Assembly: GCA_964030475.1 (NCBI GenBank)
Contig: CAXIPT010000003.1
Coordinates: forward strand, 6,516,511 to 6,580,510
DNA length: 64,000 nt
Origin: Tethya wilhelma
Taxonomy: Eukaryota > Porifera > Demospongiae > Tethyida > Tethyidae
Direction: 5' to 3'
A program made the translations under genes and the position numbers. Under the pieces are notes generated by a model that searched no databases, had not been told where the DNA came from, and worked only from the letters and a program-made list of their open reading frames with translations. Positions 32,119-44,978 of this stretch are shown here, piece after piece (within the stretch, counting starts at the first letter, position 1; every line of letters starts with the position of its first letter).

Positions 32119-35100
32119 TCAATTTTCATCTGTTTCCATTGTTGTCTTGGTGGTGGAGGTTCTCTGATGGTCTCCGTTGGAGGTGGACACTGAGGAGAAG
32201 GTGTCATTCTCATCCCCCGTCACCAGGACTCCACTGTCACCATCTGATCCATGCCTCCTTTCACCGTTGACTGGCTGCAGCTCGAGATCTGTGCACCCAT
32301 CCTGCATGTGCTGAATACAGAACAATACCAGAATTAATCATTAGCATAATATAGGAGGAGCAATTCTAAAATTATGCAATGATTATGCTTAATTTCAACA
32401 TTCTTGTATATAATCCTTAATTATAGAGGGATCCTTAATGCCTTATCATGAAGCATAATATAATAATTATCATTAGGTATGCTTATAGCTAGTGATCCTG
32501 AGAAACTGCAAATCAACAATCTCAACTTACATCTGGGTTCAAGTTGGTGAAGTTTGTGAGCTGTACATGTTTGTTGTTATCAAGAGGTGACTCTCTGGAG
32601 CCGGAGTCCAGCTCATCAATGGCTTCCAACTTGGATGAGGTGTTCTTCCCGAGTTGAAGACCGTCAGAGACAGTGATCTCATCCTGGGAGTTCTCACGGA
32701 CCATGGTCTCCTTCCCTTGGGCCATGTAGACAAACTGTGTAGAGGGATCCAGTGNTACACTATATTATGTGCACATGTGCATGTGCACATAATATAGTGT
32801 AACACTGTTACTGTAATGTGGTCTTGCCTAAATCACTCCATAACAGAGGAGGTTCGACACAGTTGACCTTTGCTTGACCTTTTGTAATTTAAGTCCTCCA
32901 TGCACACATATAATGTATTGAACACATGGAGGACTTTAATTGCAAAAGGTCAAGCAAAGGTCAACCGTGTCAAACCTCCTCTGAATCCATAATACTAGCA
33001 TGCAGATTTGATGACCCATTACCTAATGCATTCAACCATAATAATCCCTAAAGGTGATTTGTGATAAACTCAGTACAACATCTACGAGTGTCACTCTACC
33101 TTGGGTATAAAGAGGATGAGCAGACAAGACACACAGGCAGTGATGATCATGAACACAGCCAGGGCGTAAGCTGCATCAATGAAGAACCGGTCAGCCAGGA
33201 CGAGACTGAGTGGTGCTCCGATGCCCACCAGGATGACCACAATGTACATGGTGATGCTCACAAAACGAGAGTCATTGATGTAGATGTACTTGACATTTCT
33301 ACTCTCGTAGGCCAAGAACAGACCAAAGATCACCAGTAGACCTTTGTAGACATAGAGCGCTCCAACGAGATAGGCAAATTGATTGCAGTCACATTTTTCA
33401 AATATTCGCTCCAAATCATTGTCAGTATCCTGTATGAAACACACACACACACAAAGGGAAGGGAGGAAAAAAGCAAAACTCTTTGACAAGTGTAGCTTTT
33501 ATGTTTTAGTCAACGTAATGCATTAGGGGCAGCTGCTGGCCTCAGTCCTAATTCTCTCTCCCATACTGTATTTTTCAGTGGTTATTATCCACGGAGAGAG
33601 CCTGGGAATGAGACTAGACAGCTGTAGTGTAACATGAAACTTCATATTCTACTTAGCCTCGTACCCAGGAGATAGCCTGGGTACGAGGCTAATTATACTA
33701 GTAACATTGCTCAGAGGACTCAAGTGAAAGTAAAACACTATAGCTGTTGTTGTTTCAGTAGAGGCACTCAAAGGTTATGCTACCACAAACAAGAGTAGTA
33801 TCAACAGTAAATTTTTACTATTTGAAGCAAAACACAATCATTGCAACTTTTGGTTGCAGTTTCAAAGGGAATGATGGCTATATACATCATGCATGTATCA
33901 ATGTTGCCAACCTTCTGAGCTGATGTCTCCCTGCGGAATGGAGCAAACCCAGTCCAGAAGGAGAGATAGACCACATCAATGATGAGGAAGATTGACATGA
34001 TAATCAGAAAGTTCCACATTGTAAACGGCTGCAAGTGCATGGTCAAAGAAAGGCATTGTAAAATCTTAAACAGGCTACAGCATGAGCATATTAGAGGCCC
34101 ACCTCCTTCTTGAGCTTGGGGTTGGTGTACACACGGTACACCTGCCACGTTTTAGCAAAGAGAGCTCCAAAGGAGAGAGTGAATCCAAGAGTTAGAAACC
34201 ACAGACGAAGCTATGGAATCAGAGATTGACAAATTAAAGCAATGACACACTGTGACCTACACACATAAGTATTGTGACCTACACACACTGTGACCTATTA
34301 GCATTGTGACCTACATGCACTATGACCTACTAGCATTGTGACCTACACACACTGTGACCTACAAGCATTGTGACCTACACACACTGTGACCTACAAGCAT
34401 TGTGACCTACAATCACTCTCACACTTACTGTGCATACAACACTGTAGCGATAATCTCTATTGTTGTTTATTTCTCGACGTAGGTCATCGTTGATGATGCT
34501 ATCATCACTCTGATTGGCTCCAACATACTCATCAATGTCAGGATTAGAGGAGTCAATCCCTAGGAGGACGCAAGTGGCCAGCATCACTATACAGCCAGTG
34601 ATAATGATGGTGTTAATGTGAGGGGCAGAGTCACGGATTAGACTGCAGAGGAAGGAACACAATATTATCAAAAATGACTGCTTTAATGAAACAAGACACA
34701 AACTTAAGTTTAGTCATTTTGGTGGAATTTGATGTGGGAGTAATTAGGTACAGACTTGTAGTTCTAAGGTTGAGGGTTGGAACCCAGACAGCTAAGACGT
34801 TTTCTTTCCTCTTCTACTTCAAATTTTAGCTTTTCCCTAAGATACCTCCTAACAGTAATTAACATGCCAGTGGGTTCTAATTAGAGTGACGGGCTTCAAA
34901 CAATTATCTCAACTATGCCGAAGGAACCACTACAACTGTAGCTTCCTCATAACAACCGTCACAGACGGTGCTACAAGAATCGGTACAAATGGAGGAATCA
35001 CCAGAAAAAATAAATTTTAATAAACTTCCAACTTACGGTTTCCACAAGGTGGCCAGGTTAAAGATGAGGAGACCAACAGCAATCACTATGGCCAGTGCTA

Positions 35101-38100
35101 TGAACAGGTCACACACTATCACCAGAGCCTCACTGAGGTAGATGTTCATGGGGGTTGTTCGATCTTTAGGAGGCTGATCACCACCCAGAGGGTTCCCTGA
35201 GAGAGAGAGGGAAGGGAGAGAGAGAGAGAGAGAGAGTAACTCTTCTGGTTCATTTGTTAGTTTCACTGTGACACTCACATTCTGGCTCTCTTATGAAGTC
35301 CAGAGTCAGGTTGAAGTTGGTTCCATTCACCCCAGGACCAGGGTCATGGATGGCTATCAGTGTCAGATTGAACTGACCATCATCCCTTTTTCCTAGTAAG
35401 ATGGGTGACGTGTGTGTTTAAAGTCAACAAGAGTGTCTGGCTTCACCATTAACATATAACAAGACTCACTGAGCTGATAGATGCCATTGGTTCCAACTCT
35501 ACTCCCACTGCTATCAAAAGACACATCTCCCTGAGAGAAAGAGAAAGAGAGAGAGAGAGAGAAAGAGAAAGAGTCCAGACAGAGGAATCACTTCCTTACC
35601 AGAGACCACAAAAACACAATTACACAAACACACACACAGTCATACAGTACAAAGATAGCTCACATACCGACACTCCACTGAAAGCCACCTTCCCCAGCTT
35701 CTCTGTGAGCACATCGGCCACCGGGGTCTCATTAAAGTAGGTGTAGTCAGTGAGGTTGAGCCCCATCTCTTGGAGCTCCTTCTCTGCCTCTTCCAGGGCA
35801 AAGGCCATGGTCCAGATGCCATCGTAGGTGAAGGTGATGTAGGCATGGGGCTCAGTGGAGTCTGAGTCGAGGAGGGGCATTGAGAGAGGGTTCATTCGAA
35901 ACTCCTCCAGGTAGCATCTGTACCTCTTCTTGAAAGTTTCGGCAGTGATCTGTACCAGTACAAGAAAACACAGGAAATATGTACACATGATTTTTACAGA
36001 AGACAATGTTAGTTCACGTACAAAAAAAGGACGTGTACTCTGATGTGGTGCCATGCCACTACAGTCGTCATTCTATGCTAATGGACACAGCTATTGTACA
36101 TGACAGTACACACTGAAGGCACCACATTGGTAGCCCCCCTTCCTGTATAGGCCTTCTGCTAGAATAATAAAGAGCACCAGAGGGGCTCAACCCTTGGTGC
36201 CATCATGGCATGGATGTAGCAATACAAATTGTATGCTCAGACATGACATGCCACAAGGACTCAGGATAATATCCACACTAACAGTCAAGGTATACTGGTT
36301 CAGAGTACCAGCACTGCTAGTTGGCAAGTTACTATGACACTGGACCCTAAAACGTCTCTGGAAGCAGGAGGTACTGAGGCTAACTTGAGTTATCAGTTCT
36401 GCAAACTGTAGCTGTGTCAAAACAACATGCATAAGATTTGGTAATAACAGAGCTTATATACGAAAACAGCACATTTAAGAGAGGGTCATTGCTTGCTAAA
36501 TTTACCTTGAAGCTACCCTTCAGCTCCTTTTGTCAAGTGTCATCATTCAGTAATAACACACACTAACAAAATGGCTGTGATCAGCATGTGTGGCCTCGAA
36601 ACTAAGCGCTCAAAGCTGCTGAAAGCATGTGAAAAGCCTCAAATCTCAGGGACTAAATGTTACTTGTAGATCATTTCTATTATTTTACCTTGGTATCATA
36701 TTGCTTGGACTCATAAGTGTTTAAAATGCGTAGTCAGTATAAAGAAAACACCCTGTGTGTGTGTTTGATCTATATCTCAAGAATGGCAACTCAGTGAAGA
36801 GCTAATTTGGCTTACATTCAGCAAAACATAACAAAATGGATATGTTTAGCAAAACATAACAAAATGGATATCATTTGAATGCTCTTATCGTACTGAATAC
36901 AATGGCAATGGTCCCAGTTCTATACGACCTTTCTACTCTTAAATATACACAGGTGCTTTTAGGTGCTTTCTTTACACTGACAACATATTTTTAACTATTA
37001 TCGGTCAATGGTTTGTTTTATAAAAATGGAACTTGTATCAATGTAACCAGCATAAAATGAGCTTTCAAATGATATATAGATTGCCACCTTTTGGGTAAAA
37101 TCAAAGGATATAAAGTTAGTTAGATTCATAAACCTTCAGACTCTGTACAAGTCCAAATGGCAATCATATTCAGCACTTATGGGTGAAGAGCTAATTTTGC
37201 TTACATTTAGCAAAACATAACAAAATGGATATCATTTGAATGCTCTTATTGCACTGAATACAATGGAAAAAGTTCTAGTTTCATATGATCTTTCTACTCT
37301 TAAATATACACAAGGTGCTTTTAGGTGCTTTCTTTAGACTGACAACATATTTTTAACTATTATCGGTCAATGGTTTGTTTTATAAAAATGGAACTTGTAT
37401 CAATGTAACCAGCATAAAATGAGCTTTCAAATGATATATAGATTGCCACCTTTTGGATAAAATCAAAGGATATAAAGTTAGTTAGATTCATAAACCTTCA
37501 GACCCTGTACAAGTCCCAATGGCAATCATATTCAGCACTTATGGGTGAAGAGCTAATTTGGCTTACATTTAGCAAAAGATAACAAAATGGATGTCATTTG
37601 AATGTTCTTATCACATTGAATACAATGGTAAAAGTCCCAGTTCCATACAACCTTTCTACTCTTAAGTATACACAAGGTGCTTTTAGGTGCTTTTATCATA
37701 CTGGCTACATATTTTTAACTATTATTGGTCAATGGTTTGTTGCACGAAAATGGAACTTGTATCATTGTAACCAGCATAAAATGAGCTTTCAAATGATATA
37801 TAGATTGCCACCTTTTGGATAAAATCAAAGGATATAAGGTTGGTTTGATTCATAACCCCTCAAGCCCTATATAATTCCAACTGGCGATCAAGTCTTGTTA
37901 GTAACTAGCTGGGATCGTTGTTCAAAGAAGTACAGCTTGAGCTCCAAGGATGGGATTGAGATGATTAGGAGTGTATCCCAATTAGGTTTACCCTCCAGGC
38001 ACATTTGGATGGATGAATATGACCACATTAGAGAATTAGCAGATACAGCTATAGCTGGTGACCAAGCTCACCATAATTGTAGGAGCATCTTTGGAACCAA

Positions 38101-38954
38101 GATGCAGTATCCCAATAGGAGCTCAGCACAACCTCCTATCACTAGTAATAGAGGCTGTAAGGTCAGTAGGAGCAGGTGGCGACTAAAGTAACACACACTA
38201 ACAAAAGGGGAGGTATGCCGCTTTTGAAGACAGGAGCTGCCGTTTAAGATACAGAATGAACAAACACACAAACAGACAGACAAAGTGACTACTGTAACCC
38301 TTACTGCACCTGCTCACACCAAGGGTTAATCATGTGTGACTATTGAACAAAAGGTATGTAAAAACTACCTACAACCAAAAATAAACCAATCTCACATTTC
38401 CCAAGTCAGTGGGGACAGATTGGTTCCTGCCAAAGTTGTAAGAATCGAGATAGAAGGCATATCTGACAGCTTCTACCAACTGCAAGGGAGAAAATACATA
38501 CAAAATGTAATTCATTGTGTTTCCACCACTAGCACTGTATGTTCTACCTCTTCTTCAGTGCAGTTCACTTGAGTGTCATTCTGAGAGGTGATGTTGTACC
38601 AGTCTGAGGTGTACCACGCTGGAAGCATCCACACATGGTTCTCAGTGGTCAGGTTCATGTGGTAGGCCTGTAAATGGATGGACAAGGAGAAGGTTGATTG
38701 ATTGCTTCAACAGTGAACTACATTGTGCAACTTTTTCCCTGAAAGTTGAAAACCTAAAAGGTCAATAGCACTAGTTACTGGAAGAGCACGCCCATCTGGC
38801 ACATATCAATGTCAAACTGCTAGGGTTATATAACTGTCAATAGCAAGAGTACAATATAATTCAGTATAGTAGGTTACACTTACCATGCACATGGTCTCCC
38901 TGGCCTTGTCTTCATAGAAGTAGCCCATGATAATACGAATATCCATTTCCTACA

Positions 38955-39005
<51 letters not shown>

Positions 39006-40390
39006 CACACACACACCCACACACACACACGGCAAAAAACATCACAAGTATGGTAGTAAAAACATAAAAAGAACACACTATCAAACAAAGTACTCAACAC
39101 AAACACACACTAGTCCCAATATGGCTGTCATTCCTTTAAGGCTACTCCCACAAAGCATACACAACAACCACTAGAGCACTCACTAATAGCTACAACAACT
39201 AGAGTCGTATAAAATGGACATTAAGATGTGCCATGAAGCAGACATCAATCGATGCTACCTTGATTTGCTTCAGCGGTGTCTCTGGGTCGTCAGTGAAGCT
39301 CCTTGGGAGGAGGTTCTCCACCCGGCCCTCCTCCTCACTGTCTTCCTCGTTCTCTGAGGGAGCCCCTCCATTATAGAGCCTATTGTACTGCTCATGAAAG
39401 TCATCTACTGTCTGTAGTGGGTGTGTGGGGATGGGACAAGAGGGTGTTTGTGAGTGAGAGAGAGAGAGAGGTCTAATGCAACCCACTACGTCAACCTTTT
39501 AAAAATAAAGGAATCATGTTCATATCACTTAGCTACAGGCAAATATTTATGATAAAAAATTGACATTGTAATAATTGCAATAACTATGGGAACCTGAGTG
39601 AAAGCCATTAAGTAGTTATGAACATTAGAAGCAATCAAACGGTCATGCAACTAGATTGGCTGTGCTCTACAGACAGCTGGTGGCTGCCTGGCCTCACACA
39701 CCAGTCCTAGGACCCTCCTCTCCCTGAGCATAAGCCTAACAGGGAAGGTATGGCATTCAAAGCTACTGACCCCCATTCCCCACTGCTAGCTGCTCACCAG
39801 TGTGAAGATGGTCTCAGTCTGATGGAGGGTTGCCACTCTCCTCCACCCGTAAGTGTCCATCAGAGCAAAGCGTGCACTGTTGGACTGGATTTCCGATGGT
39901 ATTGTGCGGAAGAACTTGGGAAATATGCTTCGATCTGACAGAGCAGGGGACGAGGCACTCAGAGAGAGCTAGGGGGGCAGTGTGGTGCGAGTGAGAGTGT
40001 GTTGGTGATTTCCTAGCAACTAATCTTGACTTATTATCAGCTACAGCTCCAGATACACAGGCACACACTAGGCACTCACTTATGCAAACAAATAAAAGGA
40101 AAAAAACACAATTAAAATTTCACTGACTGTATATATTACAGTCATCATAACATCCACACTCCACACACACTGAAAGGGATAATGGATGCAGTATATACTT
40201 GCTGTGTGGTGCATGAGTTACCGAAGGAATCTTGTAGAATTCTCCTGAGAGTGCTGCCACTGGCTCTGTGGCTGGTGAGCAGCCTCCGTCCAAGATGAGA
40301 ATCTTGAGGTTGTCATCATCTCTGTTTAGGACAACAGTCTCCATTAGCTGATAGGTACCACGAGAGGCATCGCACTGTGAGTGAGTGTGA

Positions 40391-40456
<66 letters not shown>

Positions 40457-40960
40457 NNNNNNNNNNNNNNNNNNNNNNNNNNNNNNNNNNNNNNNNNNNN
40501 NNNNNNNNNNNNNNNNNNNNNNNNNNNNNNNNNNNNNNNNNNNNNNNNNNNNNNNNNNNNNNNNNNNNNNNNNNNNNNNNNNNNNNNNNNNNNNNNNNNN
40601 NNNNNNNNNNNNNNNNNNNNNNNNNNNNNNNNNNNNNNNNNNNNNNNNNNNNNNNNNNNNNNNNNNNNNNNNNNNNNNNNNNNNNNNNNNNNNNNNNNNN
40701 NNNNNNNNNNNNNNNNNNNNNNNNNNNNNNNNNNNNNNNNNNNNNNNNNNNNNNNNNNNNNNNNNNNNNNNNNNNNNNNNNNNNNNNNNNNNNNNNNNNN
40801 NNNNNNNNNNNNNNNNNNNNNNNNNNNNNNNNNNNNNNNNNNNNNNNNNNNNNNNNNNNNNNNNNNNNNNNNNNNNNNNNNNNNNNNNNNNNNNNNNNNN
40901 NNNNNNNNNNNNNNNNNNNNNNNNNNNNNNNNNNNNNNNNNNNNNNNNNNNNNNNNNNNN

Positions 40961-41019
<59 letters not shown>

Positions 41020-41682
41020 CAATATGATGATGAGGAAGGGCCTTGCCTATACCTTGGTGTTGTGAACGTCCAGGTGTAGAGAGTAGTTGGGAAGAATGCT
41101 ACAGTTGCCATTGATGTCATGAATGGCAGCATAGGCTGCTGGGATGGTTGTCTCAGTGCTGTACTGGGGGTTGGTGGCTGGGAAAAAACCCTGTAAAGGA
41201 AAATGTGATTAGAATTGTTCACTTGTAAGCTTCATAGCTTGCAGACTACTGCAACAGTACACAGTAAAACTATGGAATCCACCCTGACCGAGAAATGGAA
41301 AGTAGACAGAGAGGTGTGAACTAGAAACACTAGGAAACTGATAATGAAGTTTCTCCAATAAACATCTGAAATGCGTAATACAGATACTGGCAGAACTTTT
41401 ACCCAGAAACAAACAGTGCCTGTCCCTAAAATAACCATTCTTTCAGCCAAGGCATCCTGTGGTACTACCAGTGGTTACCATCCCACATAATTTATGTCTC
41501 CTAACCTGAATGTACAGTGGAGTCGTCTTGGTGGGACAGAGAGAGGGAGGAAGGAGCGATGGATCACAGTCTGGACTGTAGGCTGTCAGGTTGACAGTAG
41601 AGGAGTCTGTTTGTTCCTCACAATCAATGGAGGCCAAAGAGGAGAGGAGAGTGAGAAACACCAGGGTGGCTGTGCTCCTCAT
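32119..41682 (-). CDS. GABA-B-like metabotropic receptor (class C GPCR), complete, 18 exons
   Basis: Exons (coding order): 41506-41682, 41053-41190, 40222-40374, 39798-39968, 39259-39411, 38884-38949, 38548-38667, 38396-38479, 35668-35949, 35470-35530, 35279-35392, 35037-35196, 34429-34642, 34103-34210, 33912-34028, 33100-33429, 32531-32734 and 32119-32310. Splice sites are GT-AG and phases agree. Signal peptide MRSTATLVFLTLLSS. The Venus-flytrap ligand domain has LILDGGCSPATEPVAALSGE, FFRTIPSEIQSNSARFALMD, YGWRRVATL and FTYDGIWTMAFAL. The 7TM core has LVIVCDLFIALAIVIAVGLL, LRLWFLTLGFTLSFGALFAK and FVSITMYIVVILVGIG. The cytoplasmic tail has FVYMAQGKETMVRENSQDE. There is no Cys-rich linker, which separates it from mGluR and taste receptors and agrees with GABA-B. 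The natural ligand in sponges is not known from sequence. Microsatellites, a 504-base N gap and an n (32755) lie only in introns. Confidence 0.9.
32844..32983. mobile_element. hAT-like MITE in a GABA-B-like intron
   Basis: A 140-bp near-perfect hairpin with ends CAGAGGAGGTT and AACCTCCTCTG and arms of more than 50 bases. Flanks ACTCCATAA and AATCCATAA form an 8-of-9 target duplication. The CAGRG-type terminus and 8-bp duplication fit hAT elements. The paralogous intron in copy 1 (25965-26080) lacks it. Confidence 0.75.
33653..33692. mobile_element. Short palindromic element related to 27081-27114
   Basis: TTAGCCTCGTACCCAGG, a 6-base loop, then the inverse CCTGGGTACGAGGCTAA. It shares its ends with the 27081 palindrome. 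It is located in an intron of the complete GABA-B-like gene. Confidence 0.6.
34243..34411. repeat. Intronic minisatellite
   Basis: Alternating units of TGTGACCTACACACAC and TGTGACCTACAAGCAT, about 34 bases per pair and near ten half-units, directly next to the donor of the exon 34429-34642 (minus strand). Confidence 0.8.
36775..37900. repeat. Three tandem copies of a 360-390 bp unit in an intron
   Basis: Each unit contains AGCTAATTTGGCTTACATT (or a close variant), GGTGCTTTTAGGTGCTTT, TGGTTTGTTTTATAAAAATG (or variant) and GAGCTTTCAAATGATATATA. Unit starts are near 36797, 37187 and 37547. They lie in the largest intron (35950-38395) of the GABA-B-like gene. No reading frame is conserved across units. 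Confidence 0.85.
40381..41017. other. Microsatellites around a 504-base N gap
   Basis: (TG)n to 40456, N from 40457 to 40960, then (GA)n to 41017, all inside the intron between exons 40222-40374 and 41053-41190 of the GABA-B-like gene. The gap removes no predicted exon, since the flanking exons join in frame as in the paralog at 57613-58076. Confidence 0.9.
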
Positions 41683-43289
41683 CGTGTGCTAGGGTTTCGT
41701 GAAGATGAACCTTGATTGATTACACAGTCTGTGAAAAATACGTGCTGTGTGTGTACATAGTGTTCAAGTGTGTATGTGCTGAGTTGTGACAATAAAATCA
41801 ATATGGTAGCACATTCACATGTATGTCAACACATCAAAACAAGTCATTATTATAGTTAGGAATGTATGGCAATTGCCTGTAGCAAGAGTACTAGTTTACA
41901 CACTTCAATATGACCTTCAAGGATGCACTAGAGTCCTATGCAACACTGACCACTACACATGCTAGTAAGCTCAGCTAGGACCTTGAATATGCATACAGTA
42001 TCTGCATATCAAAAACGTGACTTAAGAGGAGTATTTGCTGTACCCCTTACATGTGCTCTTGATACACACAAACATGTATAAAGGTCTGGATACACCAGAC
42101 TAATCAATGGGAAGAAGTGTCACAGGAGATCAGTTCTACAATGGCTCTTAAATACCTAACATTCAAAAACATCCTATTCATCAAATCACCACCAATCTAA
42201 TACATACCAACAACACTGCACATAATTTGTTACTCAGCTTTGTTTACAATGGTCATCCAATTATTCCAACTCGAGCCCAGTTGTTACTTTGCACTATATA
42301 CCACATTCTCTATACCACCACCAAGCTTTTTAAAAAGCTCGAGGTTTTACACTAGAACTTGGCCCTGGATTACCCTTGTTCGCATAGGTTTCTCCCCATT
42401 CAAAAAGACCTACTATACTAGTAGAGCTAGGGCTCAATAACAAACTATCACCCCTCGACTGAGCTCACACCGTAATCCCATCTGGCTGGCTTTCTCTGTC
42501 TGCTCTTAGCAGTCTATTATTACAAATTGATGATAAACTCACGATTTATGTGGTAAGAAAAACAATCCAGTAGATCTTTGCACATTCACATGCACAAAAA
42601 AGAGCTCCTTGACAGCTATAAAAACTGACGATGTTGTGTTTGTCAACTTTTATACCAGCATGCAGGTAAAGATCGTCAAGTTCTAGTGCACGCGCAATAT
42701 CGCTCATTATATAGATCGCGCATTGTCTATAACGCGCATCATGAACATCATGGCACAACCCCTATCATTTATTTGACCCCATGCTCCATCCATGGCCAAG
42801 TGGCCTTGTATGACGTACTGTCTTAGTCTTCTTCTCAAGACATGACACTGATCAGACACTGAGTCAGTCCCTCCACTATAGAAGAAGAGGACCTCAGTAA
42901 CCTCTCTGGCTCTAATAAAAAGTATTAAAGATGGTTCACTTTAGCTTGATTTGTGCAAAGAGCATGCCACTTCACAGATGAGGACAGAGATGTTGACATC
43001 AGTGATGAAATTTGTTGATTTTTGTGATGAAATTTGGAGGGTCATGCATGCTGCATTGCAGAGTCTGACCTACTAACCGTACACCCGCCAAACTTATAAA
43101 TTATGATTCAGTAAAGTATCAAAACAGTAAGAAGAAACCAATAATATACAACTACAGTACTACAAAACATCCATTAACTATATACATATAAAATAATGTT
43201 AATAATTGTTAATCGTCAATGCTGCATATTTAAATACTCATCTCATCACAAAGAAGATAATGTGCATGATCTTATGGTTTGATCGATGA
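41683..43289. other. Intergenic region upstream of the complete GABA-B-like gene
   Basis: No gene recognised in 1.6 kb. Contains the 5' flank of the gene starting at 41682 and the 3' flank of the partial gene ending at 43290. A few palindromic words (GCACGCGCAATATCGC area near 42690) are seen but nothing interpretable. Confidence 0.5.
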
Positions 43290-44978
43290 TCATTTGTCTG
43301 CTGGTGCACATGTAGCCTGAGTGCTATCAGATTCTGAGGCTGAAGGAGTCGACACCTCTGCCAGAGGGTTGCTGCACACCACTTTCTGAGTGTCTCCACT
43401 TCCTCCCAGTGTGGTACCAGAGGCAAAGCTGGAGAAGGTGTCATTCTCATCACTAGTCACAAGGACACCACTGTCTTTGTCCGATCCTATCCGAATCTTT
43501 TGGTGAGGCTTCTCTTTCTGTAGCTGTTGCACGAAAAAGCTTTGTACATAATGTTACTGTATATTACTATCTCTTGAAACTCACTTCAGCAATGTCTTCC
43601 TTTGGTTCATCAGAGTCAGGGGCATCCTCATCATCATTGCGGGCTTTGTTCTCCTTCACATGAGTTGGACTCTCCAACGTCATCATTACACTGCTCTTTC
43701 TTCGAAGTTGGAGGCCATCGGGAACATTAATCTCATCTTGTGACTTCACTCGAACCATTGTGTCCTTACCTTTTCCCATGTACACAAACTGCACAAGGAA
43801 CAAACAGATCATACTATAACAATTACCTTATAAAGGCTATACAATCAATGGCAAGAATTTAAAGAAAAAAATCCTAATGTTATAATAGGGGGATGTATGT
43901 AAATGGTTGGGATTTAAGATCGGTTCACAATATTTCCTGTTGCGTCACAGAAAAATTATTCATGCAGATACGCAGGAACGCAAAGTATCAAAACTAATGT
44001 ACATTTGGACAATTTTGACATTTTTTCTAAATCTACATCAATGCATTGCATTGCATTGTGTCACCAAATGTGAAGTACTGTTACGCGACGCAGCACCTGA
44101 TATTGTGAGCCCGCCTTCAGCTGAACTTTACTAGCAATGGCTTACCTTTGGTATTGTGAGAATGAGGAGACATGACATACAGGAGCCAACAATGGTGAGA
44201 ACAGAAAGAGCATAGGCTCCATTGTGAATCGAGTGATCAGCCAAGACGAGACTGAGTGGTGCTCCGATGCCCACCAGGATGACCACAATGTACATGGTGA
44301 TGCTCACAAAACGAGAGTCATTGATGTAGATGTACTTGACATTTCTACTCTCGTAGGCCAAGAACAGACCAAAGAGAGCCAAGAGACCTTTGAACCCGTA
44401 GAGAGCTCCAATGAGGTAAGGAAAATCTCTACACGAGCATTTCTCATAGATCAAAAGCTGGTCACTATTACGGTCCTGTCAGAGACAGTAAGCAAGTATA
44501 ATAATAATAATAATAAGTATACTCTTGCAGTAAGGAAAACCTACCTCTATTTTGACAGTGTCTCTAGTGAATGGAGCATAACCACTCCAGAATGTAAGAT
44601 ACAACATATCAACTGCCAATAGTACAGACATGATGATCAGAAAGTTCCACATCTTGAATGGCTAATAAAGACATATACCCATCATGAATACAATAATAAA
44701 GACTAATTTAAAAGTGGAGCTGTCTCATAAGAATCGTAATATACCTCATATTTGAGCTTAGGATTTGCATAGATATGGTACACCTGCCACGTTTTAGCAA
44801 AGAGAGCTCCAAAGGAGAGAGTGAATCCAAGAGTTAGAAACCACAGACGAAGCTGTACAAAAATAGAAAGAAACCATTGGGTGTTTGAAACTTAAACTTG
44901 TTGATACTCACCCTACAAATTATAGCGTAACGATGATCTCTAGCGCCCAGTATTTGCACTCCTGTATCACCAGGCAAC
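43290..44978 (-). CDS. GABA-B-like receptor, partial: part of 7TM region and tail
   Basis: Exons 44912-44978 (cut by an n at 44979), 44745-44852, 44545-44661, 44146-44475, 43585-43788 and 43290-43523. They correspond exon for exon, with identical phases, to the last six exons of the gene at 32119-41682. The products include LRLWFLTLGFTLSFGALFAK, PFKMWNFLIIMSVLLAVDML, FVSITMYIVVILVGIGAPLS and a tail FVYMGKGKDTMVRVKSQDE ending in STQATCAPADK. TM1, most of TM2 and the ligand domain are missing beyond the n, so either the contig is broken or the gene is truncated. The tail is more diverged than the membrane core. Confidence 0.8.

Larger units (their letters stand above)
28173..33290. repeat. Second copy of a segmental tandem duplication
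   Basis: Blocks 28340-29045, 29042-31243 and 31776-33290 correspond in order and orientation to 20-9243, 10063-12495 and 24814-26350. The block between 12.5 and 24.8 kb and the giant gene (756-8850) have no counterpart here. Confidence 0.75.

Noticed and set aside
33061..33339. Plus-strand frames over the TM5-7 exon, repeated at 44224-44622 and 54601-55026
   Set aside because: Antisense of a highly conserved receptor exon; conservation of the opposite frame is a by-product of the identical DNA.
36187..36432. Minus-strand frame with several Cys inside the receptor intron 35950-38395
   Set aside because: Looks mildly domain-like, but the paralogous gene joins the flanking exons directly in phase and no matching exon exists there; no clear splice sites.
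38912..39106. Cys-Val repeat frames and other CVCV, HTHT or ERER peptides around microsatellites (also 40381-41079, 56967-57194, 58565-59250, 61032-61643)
   Set aside because: Translations of dinucleotide repeats, in part across N; not proteins.
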